From assembly GCA_002600635.1 (NCBI GenBank), contig CP021371.1:2545001-2609000 (forward strand): a stretch of 64,000 nucleotides of DNA, given 5' to 3'. Numbering within the stretch: the first letter of the stretch is position 1; every line of letters begins with the position of its first letter. This document shows, one piece after another, positions 37,353-50,438 of the stretch. Origin of the DNA: Rhizobium sp. ACO-34A (lineage in GTDB: Bacteria; Pseudomonadota; Alphaproteobacteria; Rhizobiales; Rhizobiaceae). The position numbers were made by a program, and so were the translations under genes. A model generated the notes under the pieces. The model did no database searches. It had not been told where the DNA came from and saw only the letters and a list, made by a program, of their open reading frames with translations.

Positions 37353-38990
37353 GTGAACAGTGAATTCCAGCCAAAGCTGATCAGCGTCCTTGCCGAAGGT
37401 TACAGCCTCGCCCGCCTGAAGGCGGACGCGATTGCAGGCCTCACGGTCGCAATCGTCGCCCTGCCCCTTTCCATGGCGATTGCCATAGCATCCGGCGTCA
37501 CGCCGGACCGGGGGCTTTTCACTGCCATCGTCGGCGGCTTTCTGGTATCCGCGTTTGGCGGCAGCCGGCACCAGATCGGCGGACCGGCCGGAGCCTTCAT
37601 CGTGCTGGTTGCCGCAACTGTCACAACGCACGGCATCGACGGCCTGCTGCTGGCAACGGCGATGGCCGGTGTCTTTCTCATGCTGGCCGGTCTGCTGCGC
37701 CTTGGCGACTATGTTAAATTCATTCCATACCCGGTAACGGTGGGCTTCACCGCCGGCATAGCCGTCATCATCTTTTCCAGCCAGATCACCGAGCTTCTCG
37801 GGCTTACCCTGTCCGGAAAGGAACCGGGGCCGTTGGTCGACAAACTGCCGGTGCTGGTTGACGCGCTTCCGACCCTCAATCCAGCCGCGGCAGCCGTCGC
37901 ATTGTTGACGATTGCCACCATCCTCATACTTCGCAGGTTTCGCCCATCCTGGCCGGGACTACTGATCGCCGTCGGTGTCGCATCCCTCGCCGCGACGCTG
38001 CTGAACCTGCCGGTGGAAACCATCGGAACGCGCTTCGGCGGCATACCCCGCAGCCTGCCGGTTCCCCATCTGCCATCGTTTTCGCCCGAGCTTGCACAGG
38101 CAGTATTGCCTGACGCAATCGCCTTCGCATTGCTCGGTGCGATCGAGTCCCTGCTGTCCGCCGTCGTGGCAGACGGCATGACCGGACGCAGGCATCGCTC
38201 GAACATCGAACTCATCGGCCAGGGTGTGGCCAATATCGGCTCGGCCCTTTTCGGCGGCATGTGCGTCACTGGCACCATCGCGCGCACCGCAACCAATGTC
38301 CGCGCCGGCGGCACCAGCCCGTTCTCGGGCATGCTGCATGCCGTCTTCCTGCTGGTCTTCATGGCGGTGGCAGCACCGCTCGCGAGTTACATACCGCTGG
38401 CATCGCTCGCCGGGGTGCTGGCTGTCGTTTCGTGGAACATGGTCGAAAGACCCGCCTTCGCCGCTCTGCTCAGGTCGTCACGCGGTGACGCCGTCGTTCT
38501 GCTCGCGACCTTCCTGCTGGTGATCTTCCGCGACCTGACCGAGGGCATCATCGTCGGCTTCACGTTGGGCGCGCTGCTCTTCATCAACCGCATGAGCAAG
38601 AGCGTCACGGTCGTTCCTCACGAGGAGGAATCGGAGCACCCGCTCAAGAATACCGACGCCGACACCGTGGTCTATCGTATCGGAGGCGCCTTCTTCTTCG
38701 GGGCGGCTGCAACAGTCGGCTCGGTTCTCGACCGGATCGCGGACAGGTACAGCAATCTCGTTCTGGATTGTTCGGCGGTTTCCTTCATGGATTCGACAGC
38801 CGCCAACGTCATCGCCGGCACGATCCGCAAGGCGGAGAAAGCCGGCGTGCGCGTCTTCATCGCCGGCGCCAATCCGGATTTCAGGCACCTCCTGGAAACT
38901 CACGAGGTAAGAAGTCCCGAGGTCGAATATGTCGAGACCATCAAGGCCGCCCGAACGCTGATCCGTGAGGCTCGCCCACCGGAAGCCTGA
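37353..38990 (+). CDS. SulP/SLC26-family anion transporter with STAS domain
   Basis: A 545-residue inner-membrane transporter. The first third contains the sulfate-permease signature AIAGLTVAIVALPLSMAIAI and GGSRHQIGGPAGAF; 10-12 hydrophobic segments follow to about residue 410. A C-terminal cytoplasmic STAS domain (about 425-540) includes LVLDCSAVSFMDSTAANVI with the DST-type nucleotide loop. Substrates in the family include sulfate, bicarbonate and dicarboxylates; the precise one is not evident. The GTG at 37353 is the start, with a GGGT about 6 bases upstream. Terminated bidirectionally with alaS. Confidence 0.88.
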   Translation: MNSEFQPKLISVLAEGYSLARLKADAIAGLTVAIVALPLSMAIAIASGVTPDRGLFTAIVGGFLVSAFGGSRHQIGGPAGAFIVLVAATVTTHGIDGLLLATAMAGVFLMLAGLLRLGDYVKFIPYPVTVGFTAGIAVIIFSSQITELLGLTLSGKEPGPLVDKLPVLVDALPTLNPAAAAVALLTIATILILRRFRPSWPGLLIAVGVASLAATLLNLPVETIGTRFGGIPRSLPVPHLPSFSPELAQAVLPDAIAFALLGAIESLLSAVVADGMTGRRHRSNIELIGQGVANIGSALFGGMCVTGTIARTATNVRAGGTSPFSGMLHAVFLLVFMAVAAPLASYIPLASLAGVLAVVSWNMVERPAFAALLRSSRGDAVVLLATFLLVIFRDLTEGIIVGFTLGALLFINRMSKSVTVVPHEEESEHPLKNTDADTVVYRIGGAFFFGAAATVGSVLDRIADRYSNLVLDCSAVSFMDSTAANVIAGTIRKAEKAGVRVFIAGANPDFRHLLETHEVRSPEVEYVETIKAARTLIREARPPEA

Positions 38991-39025
38991 AGCTCCCGAA
39001 CCAGACGCGGTTCCTCCTAAAGCAA

Positions 39026-39052
39026 AAGGGCGCGGAAACTGTCCGCGCCCTT
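39026..39052. terminator. Bidirectional terminator between sulP-type gene and alaS
   Basis: AAGGGCGCGGA (39026-39036) and TCCGCGCCCTT (39042-39052) form a perfect 11-bp stem with a 5-base loop between two convergent genes. A residues lie to the left; the right side has few T residues. Confidence 0.65.
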
Positions 39053-39104
39053 CCTGTATTTCGTTTCCGGAGCAATTCCTCCGGCAAGCGGTAAAGCCAG
39101 CCGC

Positions 39105-41768
<2,664 letters not shown>

Positions 41769-41923
41769 GTCACGCCCTTCATTCACGCCGGAACCCGGCC
41801 ATTCGCGAAAATCAATGGCTTTTATCGTTCGACATCACCACTGTCCAGCCGCCCGACGCAAAACCGGCCGCACCTCGCGAGAGATGCAGCCGGCAAACAA
41901 ATCAAAACGCAAAAACGACGGGC

Positions 41924-43006
41924 TTAATCGTCTGCGCCATCACCGTCGTTTGCATCCGGGCCGCCATTCTGCAGGCTCTCGGCAATGAGGCCGGCATTCT
42001 GCCGCAGCGCCATTTCGATCTCCTGGGCAAGAGCCGGATTGTCACGCAGGAACATCTTGGCGTTTTCACGCCCCTGCCCCAGACGCTGGCTGTTGTAGGA
42101 GAACCAGGCACCCGACTTCTCGACGATGCCACCCTTGACGCCAAGATCGACCAGCTCACCGGTCTTGGAAACGCCTTCGCCATACATGATGTCGAACTCG
42201 ACCTGCTTGAAGGGAGGAGCCATTTTGTTCTTGACGACCTTGACGCGGGTCTGGTTGCCGATGACCTCCTCACGCTCCTTGACCGCACCGATACGGCGGA
42301 TGTCGAGGCGCACGGAAGCATAGAACTTCAGCGCATTGCCGCCGGTGGTGGTTTCCGGCGAACCGAACATGACGCCGATCTTCATGCGGATCTGGTTGAT
42401 GAAGATGACCATGCAGTTCGAGCGGGAGATCGAAGCGGTCAGCTTGCGCAGCGCCTGGCTCATGAGACGAGCCTGAAGACCTGGCAGGTTATCGCCCATT
42501 TCGCCTTCGATTTCAGCGCGCGGGGTCAGAGCTGCAACCGAGTCGATGACGAGTACGTCGACGGCACCGGAACGCACGAGCGTATCGGTGATCTCGAGAG
42601 CCTGCTCACCGGTATCCGGCTGAGAGATCAGAAGGTTCTGCAGATCGACACCCAGCTTGCGGGCATAAACCGGATCAAGCGCATGTTCCGCGTCGACGAA
42701 GGCGCAGATTCCGCCCTTCTTCTGGGCTTCTGCAATCGTCTGCAACGCGAGCGTCGTCTTGCCGGAGCTTTCCGGACCATAAATTTCGATAATGCGTCCC
42801 TTCGGCAGACCGCCGATGCCAAGCGCGATGTCGAGACCGAGAGAGCCGGTCGAAACCGTTTCGATTTCAACCGCGCTCTCGTTCGAGCCGAGCTTCATGA
42901 TAGAGCCCTTGCCGAACGACCGTTCGATCTGAGAGAGCGCTGCTTCCAATGCCTTGCTTTTGTCCACCGATTTGTCCTCTACGAGCCGCAAAGAATTCTG
43001 TGCCAT
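41924..43006 (-). CDS. recA: RecA recombinase
   Basis: DNA strand-exchange ATPase and LexA co-protease. The 360-residue protein has Walker [10 protein letters not shown], the L1/L2 loop region [20 protein letters not shown], and an acidic C-terminal tail ([13 protein letters not shown]). ATG 43006 with AGGTGG five bases upstream gives the normal N-terminus [20 protein letters not shown]; an upstream in-frame extension of 59 residues was rejected. A LexA-type box lies 60-85 bases upstream. Confidence 0.98.
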   Translation of the reverse strand: MAQNSLRLVEDKSVDKSKALEAALSQIERSFGKGSIMKLGSNESAVEIETVSTGSLGLDIALGIGGLPKGRIIEIYGPESSGKTTLALQTIAEAQKKGGICAFVDAEHALDPVYARKLGVDLQNLLISQPDTGEQALEITDTLVRSGAVDVLVIDSVAALTPRAEIEGEMGDNLPGLQARLMSQALRKLTASISRSNCMVIFINQIRMKIGVMFGSPETTTGGNALKFYASVRLDIRRIGAVKEREEVIGNQTRVKVVKNKMAPPFKQVEFDIMYGEGVSKTGELVDLGVKGGIVEKSGAWFSYNSQRLGQGRENAKMFLRDNPALAQEIEMALRQNAGLIAESLQNGGPDANDGDGADD

Positions 43007-43065
43007 TCTGTCCACCTTTAGGTTATTGAAGCCGCATAGGCAATGAAGCAGCCGGTGGACTGTAT

Positions 43066-43091
43066 GTACACGTTTTGTTCCAGTTTTGCAA
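43066..43091 (-). promoter_or_regulatory. LexA (SOS) boxes upstream of recA
   Basis: TTG-N11-CAA, the recA operator type described in Rhizobium etli, is present exactly at 43075-43091. Next to it, GAAC-N7-GTAC on the minus strand (43080-43066) resembles the alphaproteobacterial GAAC-N7-GAAC LexA consensus. Both fall in the recA promoter region, so SOS induction is expected. Confidence 0.7.
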
Positions 43092-43248
43092 TCCCCCCTC
43101 AACCACATGAAACCATGGGGAATTTCTCGGTGTGTACTTTTTATGTTCTGCCTGTGAAAAACAACGGAGCCACGGGTTTCCAAACACCTCTGAATATCTC
43201 CGGAGGCCTGCTCGATTCGTCGTTTTCCAACGCGCCGACGATGCTGCC

Positions 43249-44193
43249 ATGACGGTCGATATCCTTGTCATCGGCGGTGCCCATATCGACCGCCGGGGCC
43301 ACCTTTTCGGCCAGACGAAGATGGGGGCGAGCAACCCGGGCCGCTGGATGGAAGAGCCCGGCGGTGGCGGTTTCAACGCGGCCTGCAACCTCGCTCGTCT
43401 CGGTCATTCCGTGCGCCTGATCTCGCCTCGCGGCGGCGATGCGGCTGGCGAACAGGTCTCGGCGGCGGCGGAACGTCTGGGCATCGACGACTGCCCCGTT
43501 GTCTTCCTCGACAGGGCGACGCCGAGCTATACGGCCATACTCGAAGACGATGGCAATCTCGTGATCGCGCTGGCCGACATGGCGCTCTACGATCTCTTTT
43601 CAGCGCGCCGTCTGCGTGCGCGCACGACGCGGGAAAGCCTCGCCAGCACCCGGACGATTCTCTGCGACGCCAACCTGCCGGCTGAAACCCTCACGGCATT
43701 GGGGAACTTCGCCGCGTCGAATGGTGTGCCCCTCTCGGCAATCGCCATCTCCCCCGCCAAGGCAACGAAACTGGCTCCCGGCCTGCATAACCTCGACCAT
43801 GTCTTCATGAACGCCAACGAGGCCGAAGTCCTTGCCGGTTGGCGCGCCGCGGACCCTGTCGAATGGCCCCTCCTCCTCAGGAAGGCAGGACTGAAAGCGG
43901 GAACAATCACCGCTGGCGGCAGCATGACCATTGCTTTCGATGGCGACGAAGTCATGGCTCTGTCACCTCCGCCTGTATCCGACATCGCCGACGTCACCGG
44001 CGCGGGCGACGCCTTCGCCTCCGGTTTCCTGTCGGCACGGCTTGGGGGCGGAACTCTCGATCTCGCCTTGCGCATGGGGACTGCAGCGGCAGCCCTCACC
44101 CTGCTTTCGCCGCGCGCGACTGCCGAAAGCCTGTCCCCGGACCTTCTCGACACGCATCTGGCTCTTGTGCCGGAACCCGAATTCCTGTCATGA
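43249..44193 (+). CDS. psuK: Pseudouridine kinase (PfkB family)
   Basis: Phosphorylates pseudouridine to pseudouridine 5'-phosphate. The 314-residue ribokinase-type protein has GGAHIDRRG at the N-terminus, [18 protein letters not shown] (first PfkB signature) and [16 protein letters not shown] (second signature with catalytic Asp). It is followed 28 bases later by psuG, which defines its role. ATG 43249 is the chosen start; no strong ribosome-binding site is evident. The divergent recA gene starts about 240 bases away. Confidence 0.88.
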   Translation: MTVDILVIGGAHIDRRGHLFGQTKMGASNPGRWMEEPGGGGFNAACNLARLGHSVRLISPRGGDAAGEQVSAAAERLGIDDCPVVFLDRATPSYTAILEDDGNLVIALADMALYDLFSARRLRARTTRESLASTRTILCDANLPAETLTALGNFAASNGVPLSAIAISPAKATKLAPGLHNLDHVFMNANEAEVLAGWRAADPVEWPLLLRKAGLKAGTITAGGSMTIAFDGDEVMALSPPPVSDIADVTGAGDAFASGFLSARLGGGTLDLALRMGTAAAALTLLSPRATAESLSPDLLDTHLALVPEPEFLS

Positions 44194-44221
44194 CAACGCC
44201 TGGACAATACGGATAACAGTG

Positions 44222-45148
44222 ATGACCAAAGCCATCTCGCCTCTTCTTCCCATCGTCTATTCCGGCGAAGTCACCGCGGCCAAGGCGCGCAACGCGCCGA
44301 TCGTGGCGCTGGAATCGACCATCATTACCCACGGCATGCCCTATCCCGGCAATCTGGAGATGGCGCGCAGCGTCGAAGCCATCATTCGCCAGCAGGGAGC
44401 CGTTCCGGCGACCATCGCCGTGCTTGACGGCGTGCTGCATATCGGCCTGGAAGCGGCTCAGATCGAGGCGCTGGCCAAATATAAGGGCGCGATGAAGCTG
44501 TCACGCGCGGACATCGCCTTTGCAATCGCGGAACGACGTACGGGAGCGACCACGGTTGCCGCAACGATGATTGCCGCCGCGCGTGCAGGTATTTCGGTCT
44601 TCGCCACCGGCGGCATCGGCGGCGTTCATCGCGGCGCGGAAGAGACCTTCGATATTTCCGCTGACCTGGAAGAACTCGCCCGCACGGCCGTCATCGTCGT
44701 CTCCGCCGGCCCGAAGGCCATTCTGGATATTCCGAAAACGCTTGAAGTGCTGGAAACCCGCGGCGTGCCGGTCGTGACCTATGACAGCGAAGACTTCCCG
44801 GCCTTCTGGTCGCGCAATTCCGGCCTGCCGAGCCCACTGACGCTGCCGAGCCCGGCGGCAATTGCCAACTTCCAGAAAATGCGTGAGCAACTGGGTCTCG
44901 ATGGCGGCATGCTGATTGCCAACCCCGTGCCGCTCGCAGACGAAATCCCGCGCGAGGAAATGGAAATCTATATCGGCCGGGCGCTTGCCAATGCAGAGCG
45001 TGAAGAGATTACCGGCAAGAGCGTCACCCCGTTCCTGCTCGACAACCTTTTCCACCTGACGAACGGCCGCAGCCTGAAGACGAATATCGCTCTGGTCGAG
45101 AACAACGCCCGCCTCGCGGCCGAAATCGCCGTCGCAATGAACGGTTGA
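44222..45148 (+). CDS. psuG: Pseudouridine-5'-phosphate glycosidase
   Basis: Cleaves pseudouridine 5'-phosphate to uracil and ribose 5-phosphate. The 308-residue protein shows the family's conserved segments PIVALESTIITHGMPYPGN, ATGGIGGVHRGAEETFDISADL (metal and catalytic Lys region) and VSAGPKAILDIPKTLE. With psuK upstream it forms the psuK-psuG catabolic operon; a dedicated pseudouridine transporter is not adjacent. It ends in a bidirectional terminator. Confidence 0.95.
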   Translation: MTKAISPLLPIVYSGEVTAAKARNAPIVALESTIITHGMPYPGNLEMARSVEAIIRQQGAVPATIAVLDGVLHIGLEAAQIEALAKYKGAMKLSRADIAFAIAERRTGATTVAATMIAAARAGISVFATGGIGGVHRGAEETFDISADLEELARTAVIVVSAGPKAILDIPKTLEVLETRGVPVVTYDSEDFPAFWSRNSGLPSPLTLPSPAAIANFQKMREQLGLDGGMLIANPVPLADEIPREEMEIYIGRALANAEREEITGKSVTPFLLDNLFHLTNGRSLKTNIALVENNARLAAEIAVAMNG

Positions 45149-45172
45149 GCACAAGAAAAGCAAATGAAATGC

Positions 45173-45202
45173 GATGGCGGCACCTCCGGTGTCGCCATTT
45201 TT
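45173..45202. terminator. Terminator between psuG and the LuxR-type gene
   Basis: ATGGCGGCACC and GGTGTCGCCAT (45174-45184 and 45188-45198, one G-T pair) form an 11-bp stem with a 3-base loop, then a TTTTT tract on the plus strand. The two genes converge here. Confidence 0.75.
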
Positions 45203-45220
45203 CGTCACGCGATCTGCGCC

Positions 45221-45955
45221 TCAGACGAAACCGATCTTGATGGCCCGTTGCAGCGCCTGCTCCAGCCGCTCGGATCCAAGCTTGCGACAAAGCGAGTTCA
45301 CGAGATAGTTCACAGTGCGCGTCGAAAGCGACAGGCGTTGCGCCATCGCGGCCGTGTCAAGGCCGGCCGCGGCCATCTCCAGGCACTGTATCTCAAGATT
45401 GGACATGCCCGTCCGCGGTCCGTCCAGACGCCTTTCCAGCATGCCCGCCCGGTCGAGCACATGAATGGCAAGAAAACAGAAGTCCTCGACCTCCTGGAGC
45501 GACAGCGGCGGACGGTTGCCGAGGAGGCTCAGAACTTGTCTGCGGCCATCGAGCGTCGGCAAGGAGAAATAAACCCCCGTCAGCATGCCTTGCCGGACAA
45601 GCAACTGCATGAGTTCGATGATCTGCGGCCTGAGATCGTCCCTGCAACGCAGATCATCGATTGACCACTGGAAAAGCTGCTGCCCGGAGGTTGCCAAAAC
45701 GGTTTCCGGCGCGTGCGGAAGCCCTCCGATGGCATCGAAACCATCCAGAAATTCCTCGGTGACGCTGTAAAGCAGCAACCGGCCACGCAACGAATCGTCA
45801 ATCGTCGGGAGCATGGCGAAAATCTGGTAGAAGCGGTATCCAAAACGCTCCTGCAACAGCAGCACGCAGGCATCGACATCGGTAAGGCTGTCGCAAGCCT
45901 GAATACGGGCGAGAATCTCGTTCCTGTCGACCGACCCGCCGGCAAACTCGCTCAT
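45221..45955 (-). CDS. LuxR-family regulator with autoinducer-binding-like domain
   Basis: A 244-residue regulator. The C-terminal 65 residues form a GerE/LuxR helix-turn-helix (LEIQCLEMAAAGLDTAAMAQ, then STRTVNYLVNSLCRKLG). The N-terminal 160 residues resemble an autoinducer-binding domain (QQLFQWSIDDL matches the F/W-S-D-D region), but the usual Trp/Tyr/Asp pocket residues of TraR-type receptors are not clear, so a homoserine lactone ligand is doubtful. No synthase gene is adjacent (a solo LuxR). ATG 45955 has GGGAATT upstream. It lies beside cckA on the same strand. Confidence 0.8.
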   Translation of the reverse strand: MSEFAGGSVDRNEILARIQACDSLTDVDACVLLLQERFGYRFYQIFAMLPTIDDSLRGRLLLYSVTEEFLDGFDAIGGLPHAPETVLATSGQQLFQWSIDDLRCRDDLRPQIIELMQLLVRQGMLTGVYFSLPTLDGRRQVLSLLGNRPPLSLQEVEDFCFLAIHVLDRAGMLERRLDGPRTGMSNLEIQCLEMAAAGLDTAAMAQRLSLSTRTVNYLVNSLCRKLGSERLEQALQRAIKIGFV

Positions 45956-46099
45956 GTCAATCAATTCCCGCACTCTGCCCGAATGAATCAGCTGCCCTCC
46001 CCACGGGCAGCATATCCGGCCCGGCCACGTTACCGTGAGTGATTTGTGATGAGAGCGCAGTCGTCCGTCACGGAAATAGGACAAATCCAATGACGATTG

Positions 46100-48730
46100 T
46101 CAATTTGGACTATCGAGCATTTCACGTACGGCAACAGCCAATTGCTTAAGAGAGAACGGCTTGGGCAGGAATCCGAATTTCGCATCGGCCGGCAGATTTC
46201 GTGCAAACGCATCCTCGGCATAACCCGACACGAAGATGAACTTCAGTGATGGATACTTCTTGCGCAGTTCGCCGAGCAAGGTCGGGCCATCCATTTCGGG
46301 CATGACCACGTCGGAGACCACGATATCGACGGCACCGTCGAGCTCGTCCATGATATCCAGCGCCTCGACACCGGAGCCCGCCTCATGCACGGTGTAGCCA
46401 CGCGTTTCCAGCATGCGCTTACCGCCGCGCCGGACAGCTTCCTCGTCCTCGACGAGAAGAACAACGGCAGACTTGCCGGTCAGATCGTCCGGCTCGGCGG
46501 CCTGCGGCGCGTGCGCCTGCGAAGCCTGAGCCGCATCTGCACCGCCTTGTGCGGCATCCCCGGTGACGACGGAACCCTCGATCTGCTGAACGACCTCAAC
46601 TACATGATGCGGCAGGAAGATACGGAAGACCGTACCCTTGCCCACCTCTGATTCGGGATAGATATAGCCGCCGGACTGCTTGACGATGCCGTAAACCATG
46701 GCAAGGCCGAGACCAGTGCCCTTGCCCACTTCCTTGGTGGTGAAGAACGGCTCGAAGATCTTGTCCATGATTTCGGGCGCGATGCCCGTACCGTTGTCGG
46801 CAACCTCGACCAGCACCAGCTCCTCTTCCGGCAGGCCGCGATAATGAAACGCCGCAGCTTCGGAAGCGGAAACATTGCGGGTCGTGATGGTGATCGTGCC
46901 GCCATCGGGCATGGCATCACGGGCGTTGACGCAAAGGTTGATCAGCACCTGCTCGAATTGCGAGAGGTCGGTCTTCACCGGCCAGAGATCGCGTCCGTAT
47001 TCGACCTTCAGCTTGACGTTCGTACCCGAAATCAACCTGTCGACCAGCATTCTCAGGTCGCCGATCACATCGGTCAGGTTGAGGACAGTCGGACGCATCG
47101 TCTGCTTGCGCGAGAAGGCCAGCAACTGCCGGACCAGAACGGCCGCACGGTTGGCGTTGCGCTTGATTTCCATCAGGTCGGCGAAGCTGGCGTCCGAAGG
47201 CCGCGCCTGCAAGAGCAGATGATCGGAGGAAAGCAGGATGGCCGTCAGCACGTTGTTGAAGTCATGCGCGATACCGCCGGCGAGCGTGCCGACGGCATTC
47301 ATCTTCTGCGTCTGCGCCATCTGCGTCTCGAGCGCCTTCTGGTCAGTCACATCGACGGCGTAGACGATCGCCGCCTCTTCCGGCGCCTCGTCGCTCTGGT
47401 CGATCACCGCATTGATGTAGAAGCGGAAGTGCCGCGTATCGTTTTCGGGATGGCGGCTGTCGAGCGGCGCGATATCGACCTGCCGATCCTTTGCAGCCGC
47501 GAGCGCCTGGCGGAAATGTTCCCGGTCGCTCTCGTGGATCACAGCTTCGAGTTTGCCCCCGCGGTCGACATAGTCGCGACCGACGATATCGGAGAAGAGC
47601 TTCATGAACGGCGCATTGGTGCGCAGAATGCGCCCCTCGCCATCGACGGAAGCGATCGCCATCGGCGTATTGTTGAAGAAGCGGGTAAAGCGCATCGAGG
47701 CGACCGAAGCCGAATGATCGATGCCGTTGCCTTCCTGCCGCGCCAGCACGATGGAACGGCTCTCGCCGGGGGCTCCGTCCCGCGCCGAGCGAACGCGGTG
47801 CACCAGATGCACCGGAAGGCTCTGGCCATTGGCCTTCCTGAGATCGAGGTCCAGCGTCTCGGTCTTCGACAGTCCGGGTTCGGCCTGCACGGAATTGACC
47901 AGCGCCATGCCCTCGCCCGCCACCAGATCGGCAATCGTCATGGACCCCGGCATGAACTGCGTGAGGTCGATGCCGAGCCATTCCGCAAGGGTGGCGTTGA
48001 GATAGTAGATTTCGCCCTTGCGACCGGCGGAGAAGAAACCGGCAGGCGCATGGTCGAGATAATCGATGGCGTGCTGCAGCTCCTTGAAGAAGCGCTCCTG
48101 ATCGTCCCGCTCGGAGGTGATGTCGGTGATTTGCCAGACATGCAGCTTCTGCGCCCGCGCCTCGTTCGCCAGGAGCCGGGCCTTGAGACGATACCAATGC
48201 GCGCCCGAACCGTTTCCGGTGTGGACGCCGAGCGGCTTCAGCAGGCGGAACTCTTCATAGCCTTCCCGGCCCTCGCGCAACCCGTTGGTCAACCGGTAGA
48301 GAGCCTCGGACGATTCCCTGTAGCGCGACAGGAGAGCCTCGAGCGCCTGGACCTCGGTCGCCTTGGTGGCGCCGGTCATCCGGCCATATGCGCCATTGGC
48401 GTAGATCACGCGTCCATCGGCATCGGTAATCAGCGTGCCTTCCGGCAAGCTGGCGAGAAAATTCCGGGCAAGCGAATCCGACCGGGACTGCGGCATGACC
48501 TCGACGAAGCCGATGACCGCCGAGACGAGAAAAAATATGCCGGTCATGGCCAGCACGCCAAGGATGCCGAGCACGACCTCGTTTTCGAGCTGGTCCTTGA
48601 ACACAACGAATGCGACAGCCGCGCAGACGAGCACGAGGGCGAGCAGGATAATGCGGAGCGCCGTTCCCGAACGGGTGCCGCGGTCCACCAGGGGACCTTC
48701 GTACTCGCCGGCCTGCTGCAGTCTTGTCAT
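46100..48730 (-). CDS. cckA: Cell-cycle hybrid histidine kinase CckA
   Basis: Master kinase/phosphatase that passes phosphate through ChpT to CtrA and CpdR. The 876-residue protein has two transmembrane helices (about residues 26-43 and 50-75), several PAS-like segments to about residue 475, the phospho-acceptor His489 in [13 protein letters not shown], the ATP-binding [18 protein letters not shown], an Ala/Gln-rich linker (about 725-755), and a C-terminal receiver with phospho-acceptor Asp807 in [13 protein letters not shown]. It is preceded by the LuxR-type gene downstream and divergent from the fliO-like gene; ChpT and CtrA are not in this window. Confidence 0.95.
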   Translation of the reverse strand: MTRLQQAGEYEGPLVDRGTRSGTALRIILLALVLVCAAVAFVVFKDQLENEVVLGILGVLAMTGIFFLVSAVIGFVEVMPQSRSDSLARNFLASLPEGTLITDADGRVIYANGAYGRMTGATKATEVQALEALLSRYRESSEALYRLTNGLREGREGYEEFRLLKPLGVHTGNGSGAHWYRLKARLLANEARAQKLHVWQITDITSERDDQERFFKELQHAIDYLDHAPAGFFSAGRKGEIYYLNATLAEWLGIDLTQFMPGSMTIADLVAGEGMALVNSVQAEPGLSKTETLDLDLRKANGQSLPVHLVHRVRSARDGAPGESRSIVLARQEGNGIDHSASVASMRFTRFFNNTPMAIASVDGEGRILRTNAPFMKLFSDIVGRDYVDRGGKLEAVIHESDREHFRQALAAAKDRQVDIAPLDSRHPENDTRHFRFYINAVIDQSDEAPEEAAIVYAVDVTDQKALETQMAQTQKMNAVGTLAGGIAHDFNNVLTAILLSSDHLLLQARPSDASFADLMEIKRNANRAAVLVRQLLAFSRKQTMRPTVLNLTDVIGDLRMLVDRLISGTNVKLKVEYGRDLWPVKTDLSQFEQVLINLCVNARDAMPDGGTITITTRNVSASEAAAFHYRGLPEEELVLVEVADNGTGIAPEIMDKIFEPFFTTKEVGKGTGLGLAMVYGIVKQSGGYIYPESEVGKGTVFRIFLPHHVVEVVQQIEGSVVTGDAAQGGADAAQASQAHAPQAAEPDDLTGKSAVVLLVEDEEAVRRGGKRMLETRGYTVHEAGSGVEALDIMDELDGAVDIVVSDVVMPEMDGPTLLGELRKKYPSLKFIFVSGYAEDAFARNLPADAKFGFLPKPFSLKQLAVAVREMLDSPN

Positions 48731-48974
48731 ATATGCCTCTTGCGTGGGTCCACTCCGTGGGAATCGGACACTTCAAATCTTCTTTAGCAATTTGCACCTG
48801 CCGCAAAAAGCTCCGAAAGACCTGATTGGCGGGCTCAATGCACAGCAAACCCACAGGACCGCCGCAATTTTGTCGGATGGTGACGCAAGTCGGCACCGTG
48901 TCGGCGTGTCGATGCCCCGCCGCATTGCTAAAACAATCGTCTTCTGCCAGAAAGCGGAAAAAGGAGAGCGCGAC

Positions 48975-50153
48975 ATGCTTGATGAACTGGTCACCGCTTA
49001 TGGGAACCGTTTCCTGGTTGCGGCACTGGGGGTCAGCCTTGCGCTTCTGTGCCTCTTCATCGTCCTCAGGTTGCTGCGTAATCGCGCACCGTCGCCCTTC
49101 GTGCGCGGCGGACGCAACCGCCAGCCTCGGCTTCAGGTTCTTGATGCAGCAGCCGTCGATGCCAGGCGCCGCCTCGTCCTTGTTCGCCGCGACAATGTCG
49201 AACATCTCGTCATGATCGGCGGCCCGACCGATATCGTCATCGAAAGCGGTATCGGCGACGAGCGCGCTTATCTTTCGACAGTCCCCGTACCGGCTGCCGT
49301 CGAGAACGCGGAAACGTCAGGCCGTATCGCTCCGCAGACCGAACCCCACCGCATCCTGCCGCAGGAGCAGCCGGTTGTCGTCGCCGAACCGGTGCCGAAG
49401 CCGATCAGAACCGTCGAGCAGCCGGTAGCGCAGTCGCAGGCTCAACCCGCAAGACCTGAACCCGTCGTAGCAAGGCCCCAGTCGCAGCATCCAATTCGGC
49501 CGCCCGCACCGACGATGGAACCCGCCGCACCTCCAACCACAGCAGCCTTGGCGGAAGACCTTGCGCCACCCGCTCCGAAGCCACAAGCAACAGTGGATCC
49601 CGCCGTGACAGCGCCTGTCGTGGAGGCACCGCAGGTTCAGCCGGTTCACGCCGAGCCCGCAACAGTGGCCGCCCCGGCCCCCGCCTATGTGCCGGTTGCA
49701 GCACCGGCAACGCCCGCTCCACAGGCCGCGCCGCCCGTTGCTCCCGCAATCCAGCCCGAGCAGGCGGCTGCGCAGGCCTCGATCCCGGTTATCAATGCAG
49801 AAGACGTACTGGAGGCCGCCCGCCAGCGGGTCCTTCCTCCAAGCGTCGAAAGCCCCGCTGCGGCCAAGCCTCGGCAGGCAAACGAACAGCACCCGAAAAA
49901 GGAGTTGAGCGACTTCGAACGCGTGCTCGAAGAAGAGATGGCGCTTCATCTCTCGGCAAACGAAACGGCTGCCAAGACCCAATTCGACGTCGCCCCGGTC
50001 ATGCCGGACAACCGTCCGAGCCGTCCGATCGCGCCACCGGTCATCGTTACCCCGCCGCCGGGTGCTCCTGCTGCAGCCAATCGCGAAGAGCCTAATCTCC
50101 AGACGGAAATCGCGCGCATTTTCGGCGAGATGTCGGTCAACCGGAACAACTGA
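48975..50153 (+). CDS. FliO-like flagellar biosynthesis protein with a long Pro/Ala-rich tail
   Basis: A 392-residue inner-membrane protein. The N-terminal transmembrane helix (FLVAALGVSLALLCLFIVL) and the following LVLVRRDNVEHLVMIGGPTD are the FliO pattern; FliO helps assemble the FliP ring of the flagellar export gate. After residue about 95 comes a long disordered segment rich in Pro, Ala, Gln and Val, then a C-terminal acidic helix (DFERVLEEEMALHLSANE). It is much larger than typical FliO (about 120 residues). AAGGAG lies upstream. No other flagellar genes are near; its divergent neighbour is cckA. Confidence 0.8.
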   Translation: MLDELVTAYGNRFLVAALGVSLALLCLFIVLRLLRNRAPSPFVRGGRNRQPRLQVLDAAAVDARRRLVLVRRDNVEHLVMIGGPTDIVIESGIGDERAYLSTVPVPAAVENAETSGRIAPQTEPHRILPQEQPVVVAEPVPKPIRTVEQPVAQSQAQPARPEPVVARPQSQHPIRPPAPTMEPAAPPTTAALAEDLAPPAPKPQATVDPAVTAPVVEAPQVQPVHAEPATVAAPAPAYVPVAAPATPAPQAAPPVAPAIQPEQAAAQASIPVINAEDVLEAARQRVLPPSVESPAAAKPRQANEQHPKKELSDFERVLEEEMALHLSANETAAKTQFDVAPVMPDNRPSRPIAPPVIVTPPPGAPAAANREEPNLQTEIARIFGEMSVNRNN

Positions 50154-50351
50154 CTCTCTACCGGGCAAAAAACGCCCCCAACCCATGGCGACACGAATTG
50201 GCCGGCGCAATGTTCGCTCGCGCCTGTTCAAGCGCTGTCGACAGAACGCTAAATCACAGTTCAGAGGTAAGCGGGCATAACAAAGCCCATCAGCAACCGA
50301 GCGGCATGTCGCTCAAGGTTAACCGCGTCGAACGACCCCTTGGGCAAAACG

Positions 50352-50374
50352 AAAAATGCCGGCGCTAGGCCGAC
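50352..50374 (-). terminator. Intrinsic terminator of dksA
   Basis: On the minus strand GTCGGC-CTAGC-GCCGGC (50374-50358; one G-T pair) is followed by ATTTTT. It lies about 65 bases past the dksA stop. A second small hairpin, ACGGCG/CGCCGT (50395-50409), precedes it. Confidence 0.65.
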
Positions 50375-50438
50375 ATCCTCCCGAACGGCGAAACGCCGTC
50401 AAAGTCTCTGCTTTCTCAACTTCCTGCGCGTGGAAGCG

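Noticed and set aside
43007..43183. 59-residue N-terminal extension of RecA
   Set aside because: It runs through the SOS operator and ribosome-binding site; the conserved N-terminus starts at 43006.
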